Shown here in pieces: positions 56,280 to 64,000 of a DNA stretch of 64,000 nucleotides (position 1 is its first letter; the number at the start of each line of letters is the position of its first letter). A model generated the notes under the pieces. It was not told the DNA's origin and ran no database searches. It was given only the letters and a program-made list of their open reading frames with translations. Origin of the DNA: Haematobia irritans. Its lineage: Eukaryota; Arthropoda; Insecta; Diptera; Muscidae. Made by a program: the position numbers and the translations under genes. The DNA is taken from positions 71,336,669-71,400,668 of the forward strand of contig NC_134397.1 of the NCBI RefSeq assembly GCF_050003625.1. The letters run 5' to 3'.

Positions 56280-56581
56280 CATAGACAATAGATTCATATA
56301 GATGTCCCACACCTCTCTTCAAAAACAAAGTGTCAGTTCCAAAAATTAATTTTCTGACATTTCGTTTTGTTTTTTTCGTTAAGAGAGATTCTTTTGTATT
56401 CGTTGTCCATTCACAATTAATTTTTTTATGAGGAGTTTTTTATTACAGAACACCCTGTTGTGTTGAAAAGAGAACCAAAAATCTCTCAATTCTCTTGATT
56501 TTCTTCGTTTATTCTTAATCTTCGGAACTGTCAAACTTAGTTTGACACCCATGGGACATCTATGTATTTCTATTGTCTATG
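56280..56581 (+). mobile_element. 302-bp MITE, copy 1
   Basis: Ends CATAGACAATAG and CTATTGTCTATG, flanked by gttgttgc on both sides (56272-56279, 56582-56589). Identical by eye to the reverse complement of 56648-56949. It contains the small palindrome gtcaaacttagtttgac. An 8-bp TSD fits hAT or P; the gatgtccc subterminal motif is slightly P-like. No ORF. Confidence 0.92.
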
Positions 56582-56647
56582 GTTGTTGCTGTATCAGCAG
56601 CAATTCTTAGTGTTATTGTTGTTGTTGCAACACTGACATAGTTAATG

Positions 56648-56949
56648 CATAGACAATAGAAATACATAGATGTCCCATGGGTGTCAAACTAAGTTTGACA
56701 GTTCCGAAGATTAAGAATAAACGAAGAAAATCAAGAGAATTGAGAGATTTTTGGTTCTCTTTTCAACACAACAGGGTGTTCTGTAATAAAAAACTCCTCA
56801 TAAAAAAATTAATTGTGAATGGACAACGAATACAAAAGAATCTCTCTTAACGAAAAAAACAAAACGAAATGTCAGAAAATTAATTTTTGGAACTGACACT
56901 TTGTTTTTGAAGAGAGGTGTGGGACATCTATATGAATCTATTGTCTATG
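56648..56949 (-). mobile_element. 302-bp MITE, copy 2 (inverted)
   Basis: Inverted copy of 56280-56581 with its own, different 8-bp duplication agttaatg (56640-56647, 56950-56957). Together the two make a 302-bp inverted repeat with a 66-bp spacer. Confidence 0.92.
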
Positions 56950-56957
56950 AGTTAATG

Positions 56958-58160
56958 GTGCCAAGTATCACTTCTATCACTCCCATCTAAAGGAAGCCAT
57001 GGTAAATTGGTTTTCTGTAACAGAGCAATGATAACGAAACAAAAACAAAACTAAATAAAACTACCAGATAAACTATGCGTATACAGAGATAGATAATACA
57101 GAGAGTAAGGGAGTGATGGAGAGAGTAAGTACTTGTAAGCCTTTATGAAGAAGAGCAAAATGAATATTATAGTGATAAACATTTATATGAGTTTGAGTTT
57201 GTACCTAAAACACTCGCTTAAATGATGTTGATGACACACATACATACATATTTACATGTCATTTGTATCAGGACAGGTTGTTGTTGTTATTGTCGATGTT
57301 GAAAATTCTTTTGCTTTCAGATCAGCATAATAGAAATCTTTCAGATTTTTAATTTTGTAACTTTGACAAATTTCTGTTGGTTGTTTTTTTTTGTTCTTCT
57401 CTGCTGCAAGCATTTATTTGTACGTATCCATTAATACGAAAAACAACAAAGTATCCTTTTAAAAATGCTATACTAAAAGAAATGTCGTAGGCATAAATAT
57501 TGAACATCCTTAAAATAGGAATGCCAGTTTTGCGTAGCATAGAAGACGCATTTTTCTGATACAAAGATTTTTACTTGACCAAAATATAAATAAACTTTTC
57601 ATTGAAGATATTCTACCTTGGCATTGGCATTTTTACATGAAAGAACATTTTGTAATTTGTTATAAGAACAATTTGAATTTAATAATTCTGACAAGTTCTT
57701 AAAACTTAATTAAGTCATCTTTAAATTCATTGGTCTTTTATATCTTGACTTAAAAAAATAAAAAAAAGTTCCAAACTAGGAGACGTTTTCAAGATTTTAT
57801 TTTAAGGACTCTTCTGATATGAACAATGACATAATTTATACCTGAACGTGAATATGGAATTTAAGGTTGTGGTACGATTAAGAAGGATTTTTATATTTCA
57901 TGACGAGAACACACAGATTTTAATTAGAATTGCGTTTTAAAAGCTTCCTTAATTATTATTATTAAATTCGTTAGTTCGGAATCAATACAATAATCTTTAG
58001 TATAAAGACAAGATCTTTGAACTCAAACAAAAATGGTTCTTATAAATCCAGAATCTGATATAGTCTTCATAGGTAAAATCTTTAAATTTATCTTCGAGAA
58101 GAGTGCTAGTTGAACTGCTCTGCTTGGGAGAATATCTGTTTGAATTTCAAAGGAAACTAT
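56958..58160. other. No gene seen
   Basis: Unique-looking DNA; weak old-repeat similarity at 57880-58020 to 20470-20580 and 37480-37560. Confidence 0.4.
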
Positions 58161-58164
58161 AATA

Positions 58165-58231
58165 TTTGATTCATGGTGGTGGGTATTTAAGATTCGGCAC
58201 TACCTAACTTACTACTGTATATACTTGTTTG
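58165..58231 (+). mobile_element. HINE-like 3'-end fragment
   Basis: ggtggtgggtatttaagattcggcac ... tgtatatacttgttt (split here: ggtggtgggtatttaaga / tgtatatacttgttt) is a worn 3' tail of HINE-B, immediately before the next element. Confidence 0.6.
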
Positions 58232-60643
58232 TTATAATAACATTTTTATACACTCCACCATACTTTGTCATTTCGTTTGTAACACATCGAAATATTGCTC
58301 TAAGACCCCATAAAGTATATATATTCTGGGTCGTGGTGAATTTCTGAGTCGATCTAAGTATATCCGTCCGTCCGTCCGTCTGTTGAAATCACGCTAACTT
58401 CCGAACGAAACAAGCTATCGACTTCAAACTTGGCACAAGTTGTTGCTATTGATGTAGGTATTGCAAATGGGCCATATCGGACCACTTTTACGTATAGCCC
58501 CCATATAAACCGACGCTCAGATTTGGCTTGCGGAGCCTCTTGGGGGAGCAAAATTCATCCGATCCAGTTGAAATTTGGTACATGGTGTTAGTATATGGTC
58601 TCTAACAACCATGCAAAAATTGGTCCGTATCGGTCCATAATTATATATCGCCCCCATATAAACCGATCCCCAGATTTGGCTTGCGGAGCCCCTAAGAGAA
58701 GCAAATTTCATTCGATGCGGCTGAAGTTTGGTACATGATATTAGTATATGGTATCTGGCAACCATGCAGAAATTGGTCCACATCGGTCCATAATTATATA
58801 TAGCCCCCATATAAACCGATCCCCAGATTTGACCTTCGGAGCCTCTTGGAAGACCAAAATTCATCTGATTCGGTAGAAATTTGGTACGTGGTGTTAGTAT
58901 ATGGCCTCAAACACCAATGCAAAAATTGGTCGAAATCGGTCCATAATTATATACATATAGCCCCCATATAAACCGATCCCCAAATTTGGCTCTAAGAGAA
59001 ATAAATTTCATCCGATCCGGTTGAAATTTGGTACATGGTGTAAGTATATGGTCTCTAACAACTACGTAAAAATTGGTCCACATCGGTCCATAATTATATA
59101 TAGCCCCCATATAAACCGATACCCAGATTTGTCCTCCGGAGTCTCATGGATGAGCTCAATTCATCCGATTCGGGGTGAAATTTGGTACGTGGTGTTAGTA
59201 TATGGGCTCAAACACCAATGCAAGAATTGGTCGAAATCGGTCCATAATTATATATAGCCCCCACATAAACCGATCCCCAGATTTGGCTTGCGGAGCCTCT
59301 AAGAGAAGCAAATTTCATCCGATCCGGCTAAAATTTGGTACATGATGTAAGTATATGGTCTCTAACAACTACGAAAAATTTGGTCCACATCGGTCCATAA
59401 TAATATATCGCCCCCATATAAACCGATCCCCAGATTTGACCTCCGGAGCTTCATGGAAGAGCAAAATTCATCCGTTCGGTTGAAATTTTGGTGGTGTTAG
59501 TATATGGCCTCAAACACCAATGCAAAAATTGGTCGAAATCGGTCCATAATTATATAGCCACCATATAAACCGATCCCCAAATTTGGCTTGCGGAGCCTCT
59601 AAGAGAAACAAATTTCATCCGATCCGGTTGAAATTTGGTACATGGTGAAAGTATATGGTCTCTAACAACTACGTAAAAATTGGTCCACATCGGTCCATAA
59701 ATATATATAGGCCCCATATAAACCGATCCCCAGAGTAGACCTCCGGAGCCTCATGGATGAGCTCAATTCATCCGATTCGGTTGAAATTTTGGTGGTGTTA
59801 GTACATGGCCTCAAACACCAATGCAAGAATTGGTCGAAATCGGTCCATAATTATATATAGCCCCCATATGAACCGATCCCCAGATTTGGTTTGCTGAGCC
59901 TCTAAGAGAAGCAAATTTCATCCGATCCGGCTAAAATTTGGTACGTGGTGTTAGTATGTGGTTTTTAACAACCATGCAGGAATTGGTCAATACCGGTCTT
60001 AATTATATATAACCCCATTTAAACCGATCCCCAGATTTGCCTTCCGGAGCTCTTGGAGGAGCAAAATTCATCCGATCCGGATAAAATTTGGTACGTGGTG
60101 AAATTTGGTACATTGCGCTTGTATATGGCTGCTAACAACCCTGCCAAAATTGTTCCATATCGGTCTATAGCTATATATATAGCCGATCCCCAAAAATAAT
60201 CTACCAAAATGTTATTTCTATAGAAAATTTTGTCAACATTTTGTGCTATAGAAAATTTTATCAAGATTTTATTTCTATAAAAAATTTTGCCAAAATTTTA
60301 TTTCCATAGAAAATGTTGTCAAAATTTCATTACTATACAAAATTTTGATAAGATTTTATTTCTATAGAAAATTTTGTCAAAAGTTTATTTCTACAGAAAA
60401 TTTTGTCAAACTGAATTATATACGTATTTAATCGGCCTGTTTTTGTTTAAAATATACCCCGTATGGACTAACTTACAATTGAGAAGACGGTGTTAAGAAG
60501 GTTTAAGATACCTTGCCATCGGCAAGTGTTACCGCAACCCAAGTAATTCGATTGTGAATGACAGTCTTTAGTACAAGTTTCTATGCAATTCATGAGGGTA
60601 CATAAGATTCGGCCTGGCCGAACTTACGGCCGTATATACTTGT
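58232..60643 (+). mobile_element. HINE-B element, about 2.4 kb, nearly complete
   Basis: The 5' part has ttttatacactccaccata, gggtcgtggtgaatttctga and a ccgtccgtccgtccgtctg tract. About eleven tandem ~153-bp units follow (58480-60170), alternating two subtypes (ttggcttgcggagcctct and gacctccggagcctcatg). A short 29-bp minisatellite block (60205-60415) and a tail (60490-60643) with ggccgaacttacggcc and gtatatacttgtt close it. No coding capacity; Helentron-associated status is inference. Confidence 0.78.
58480..60170 (+). repeat. Higher-order ~153-bp tandem array in HINE-B
   Basis: Units alternate between a 'tctaagagaa' type and a 'tcatgga(t/a)gagc' type, giving a dimeric ~306-bp periodicity in the right half. 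Translations of these units on either strand are not genes. Confidence 0.85.
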
Positions 60644-61200
60644 TAATTTTATCTTTAATAATTATAATCGTTTGTGTACGTAATATACGTATCCATTGTG
60701 TTGCATTAAATTGGTGTTATTCCCACAAGAAGCAAACCTTCAAACGTAATACGCCTGTTATAATTAAACCCTTTTATTTAAATATTAAAATGGTCTTTGC
60801 AGGGGCTATGGATAATTCATTTGTTACGAGGTTTATTTCAAAAGTTTAAGAGAAGAATATCGAATACACATAAAAACTAATTTATCAATAATTTTTCAAT
60901 ACAACGATTTGAATTTGAATATAAGTTCAATTAAAAAAAGTTTATTAATAGAACAATTAATTCAATCAATTAAAATTTTAATTGGGGTCATTGAGTTAGA
61001 TGTTCTTTATCTTAACCGATTATATATGGAGAGTATGTGATTGCGGTGTGTTCTGTGGTTATTCCGGCCACATCTCCCCACATCGAACAAACCTATATGG
61101 GGGCTATATATAAATCTGAACCGGTTTTGATCAAACTTGGAACACAATTAATTTTACTCTCTGTGCAAAACTTCAGAATTTTCGTATTGAAACTTAACAC
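60644..61200. other. No gene; HINE-A fragment
   Basis: 60900-61000 is tcaattaa-rich as in the AATTAATTG repeat. 61085-61180 (atgggggctatatataaatc, tgaaccggttttgatcaaa) is a HINE-A unit fragment. Confidence 0.5.
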
Positions 61201-61204
61201 ATAA

Positions 61205-61426
61205 AGGTGGGTATTAAGTTCGAGTTTAGCCGCTAAAATTGCAATTTTTTTCACTTTTACTTTTCTTTAATAATCCATTAAAAAGAATATAAACTTTGTG
61301 AAAAGTTGCTTTGGGAAATTCCCCATCAAGTTTGAACAAAAATTTGCGTCAAAGAGATACAATTTTATTCTATTTTTACTGATTTAATTTCGGTTTAATA
61401 GCTAAACTCGAACTTAATACCCACCT
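61205..61426. mobile_element. 222-bp MITE with perfect terminal inverted repeats
   Basis: Starts AGGTGGGTATTAAGTTCG and ends with its exact complement; the match extends about 26 bases. Flanked by ATAA on both sides (61201-61204, 61427-61430). No ORF. Confidence 0.88.
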
Positions 61427-61524
61427 ATAAGTGTAAATTGGTCAAAACATATATATGAAAGCTATATCTATATTTAAACCTGACGACGACGCTTAGTGTG
61501 ATCGACTGAGGGCTCCTTAGCACG

Positions 61525-62640
61525 GTTGCCACAGTTGGTAGATTTCTACCAAAATAGTAGCTTTTTTACTCTTTGGTAGATTGGCAGAATTCTTGATGTT
61601 TTGTTAGACTTGGAAGAATATTTCTCCGGACCAACTACTTCACAAATTTTCTATAAATTTGACAAAATTTTCTATAGAAATAAAATTTTGACAAAATTTT
61701 CTATAGAAATAAAATTTTGACAAAATTTTCTATAGAAATAAAATTTTGACAAAATTTTCTATAGAAATAAAATTTTGACAAAATTTTCTATAGAAATAAA
61801 ATTTTGACAAAATTTTCTATAGAAATAAAATTTTGACAAAATTTTCTATAGAAATAAAATTTTGACAAAATTTTCTATAGAAATAAAATTTTGACAAAAT
61901 TTTCTATAAAAATAAAATTTTGACAAAATTTTCTATAGAAATAAAATTTTGATAAAATTTTCTATAGAAATAAAATTTTGACAAAATTTTCTATAGAAAT
62001 AAAATTTTGACAAAATTTTCTATAGAAATAAAATTTTGACAAAATTTTCTATGGAAATAAAATTTTTAAAAAAATTTTCTATAGAAATAAAATTTTAAGA
62101 AAATTTTCTATAGAAATAAAATTTTGACAAAGTTTTCTATAGGAATAAAATTTTGACAAAATTTTCTACAGAAATAAAATTTTGACAAAATTTTCTACAG
62201 AAATAAAATTTTGACAAAATTTTCTATAGAAATAAGATTTTGACAAAATTTTCTATGGAAATAAAATTTTGACAAAATTTTCTATAGAAATAAAATTTTA
62301 AGAAAATTTTCTATAGAAATAAAATTTCGACAAAATTTTCTATAGAAATAAAATTTTAACAAAATTTTCTATAGAATTAAAATGTTGGCAAAATTTTCTA
62401 TAGAAATAAAATTTTGACAAAATTTTCTATATAAATAAAATTTTGACAAAATTTTCTATAGAAATAAAATTTTAAGAACATTTTCTGTAGAAATAAAATT
62501 TTGACAAAATTTTCTATAGAAATAAAATTTTGACAAAATTTTCTATAGTAATAAAATTTAGAGAAAATTTTCTATTTAAATAAAATTTTGACAAAATTTA
62601 TAAAATTTAGAGAATATTTGCTATTTAAAAAAATTTTAGG
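61525..62640 (-). repeat. Long 29-bp minisatellite array with head
   Basis: Head at 61525-61640 (ggttgccacagttggtagat, ctctttggtagattgg, gatgttttgttagac). About 33 units of ttgacaaaattttctatag + aaataaaatt follow. The first dozen are nearly identical; variants (tttaagaaaa, ctacag, atggaa) accumulate toward the far end, and degenerate units continue to about 62900. Confidence 0.93.
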
Positions 62641-62929
62641 AAAATTTTTATAGAATTTTTATAGACTCAACTACAATTGTAGCATAACCAACAGCGGAAA
62701 AGAAATAACATGTTGAAAAAATTTTCTACAGAAATAAGATTTTGACAAAATTTTCTTAGAAATAAAATTGAAATAAAATTTTGCCAAAATTTCTATAGAA
62801 ATAAAATTTTAGTAAGATTTTCCATACGAATAACATTTTGACAAAATTTTTTATTGAAATAAAATTTTTTACAAAATTTCCTTGTTGGCAAAATATTGTA
62901 TAGAATTAAAATTTAGCAAAATAAAGTTT

Positions 62930-63435
62930 TTTGGTTGATAGTTTTTTGGTATAAGTTTTTCTCTTTGATGGTCCAAGGGAAATATACCGATATAAATATT
63001 GGTATAAAAACTCAATACAAATAATACCAATTTAAAATATCCCATTAAAAAAGTAGTGAAAATGTTCTTTGTGGATCCTGAAGTGTTGCAAAATTGGCGC
63101 AGAAGCGATAAATTTAAGATGGACTTGTCATAGTATAGAATTTCCATCACTTCCTATATAAAATTATCGATATTTTACTAAATAAATAATGTTTAAATTT
63201 TTAAATGATAACGCTTCAAATACTTGCGAAAATTTGCAAATTGTTTTTAAATTGTTGGAAACAATAAAGTAAAAATTATTTCTTAAAAATATGAAGAAAG
63301 CAATTTATATAAAATTGAATCAAAAGAACCTCTTGTGTAATTAAAATAACTTCTTCGGGGGAACGTATGGGTGACTGGTGGTGGTTTTAATGCTATGCCT
63401 TTAGAACAAATTAAATTTTTTTTAGCTGGGATTAA
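62930..63435 (-). mobile_element. CCCAGCAAAA MITE relic
   Basis: aaaaaagtagtgaaaatgtt, ggatcctgaagtgttgcaaa, attggcgcagaagcgata and gacttgtcatag match 40060-40150 of the copy at 39596. It ends attttttttagctggg at 63430. Confidence 0.65.
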
Positions 63436-63440
63436 ACTAA

Positions 63441-64000
63441 ATTAATTTAATTAAAAATTGAGGTTTAAAAATTTTAAGTAAATTAAAATAATCAAATTAA
63501 TTTTAATTTTTTATTTTTTTTATTTTTTCGAGTTCCTTTTTGTATTATTTCTCATACATTGAAATATATTATAGGCCAACTAGCGGTTATAGTCGTATGG
63601 CCATTCAGACACAATTGAAGGATCATGTTTTCAGAACAAACTCATATAGCTCTTGAAGTAATTGAGGTAGGTCCACAAAATTACAATTTTTGTTCTACAT
63701 GCTATTAGTGCAAGTAAAAACAGAAGAAAAATTAAAGTTTTTAACATTAGTTTTATTTCGGTAGTAAAAGGGTTAATCTGTTCGTTGGGCTATTTGTTGG
63801 CCTACATATTTACGATTCCGACCGTTTTCTTATCTTTCACACAAGCGATAAAAATATGCAACCACATGTGTAGAATCACATTATCCTTGCGTGTTTCAAC
63901 TGAAGTACACATGTATTAATTTTGAATTTGTTATTAAAAAACAACAAACTTTAATTAGATATCTATGTTGATTATTGCATGGAAACTTTGTCATTGGCCT
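63441..64000. other. No recognisable gene
   Basis: A/T-rich; no ORF or repeat I can name up to the end of the window. Confidence 0.45.

Overview
This window looks like heterochromatin-like or intergenic/intronic DNA from a calyptrate fly, most likely a muscid (Musca, Stomoxys or Haematobia type). The reasons are its high A+T content, a very abundant 29-bp AT minisatellite, a tRNA-derived SINE ending in CCTAAC repeats, an irritans-type mariner, and a BEL/Pao LTR retrotransposon. The species call is inference. I see no convincing host protein-coding exon; nearly every supported feature is a transposable element or a tandem repeat.

Layout. 1-8.6 kb: minisatellite arrays, degenerate tandem-repeat-bearing (Helentron/HINE-like) elements, and a 1.3-kb element with an 8-bp target duplication. 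8.6-14.4 kb: SINE copies, a 272-bp (AT)n tract and a TA-flanked MITE carrying a tRNA-like module. 14.4-20.4 kb: a HINE-like element containing a catalytically dead DD41D transposon, a decayed mariner-like transposase, and a SINE split by a MITE that is itself split by another MITE. 21.4-22.9 kb: an old duplicated repeat, a hAT-like MITE and a Tc1 relic. 22.9-32.3 kb: a complete BEL/Pao element with LTRs identical by eye, 5-bp target duplication gttat, an intact 1768-codon Gag-Pol ORF and a second intact 311-codon ORF (zinc knuckles plus aspartic protease) where an env gene would sit. 33.5-43.8 kb: more HINE, SINE and MITE copies. 44.2-49.5 kb: LINE fragments, a broken irritans mariner holding a 53-bp stub of a HINE-like 5' end, and another tRNA-like-bearing MITE. 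50.2-55.1 kb: one old transposase relic interrupted by at least five later insertions. 56.3-56.95 kb: two identical 302-bp MITEs in inverted orientation 66 bp apart. 58.2-64 kb: a 2.4-kb HINE-like element, a 222-bp MITE and a long minisatellite array.

How the parts work together. The BEL/Pao element is the only one that looks autonomous here. The two near-complete Tc1/mariner elements (DD41D at 14.5 kb, DD37E at 52.9 kb) keep ends but carry disabling lesions. Most others are non-autonomous passengers. Nesting, target duplications and empty-site paralogues inside the window give a relative order of insertion at several loci.
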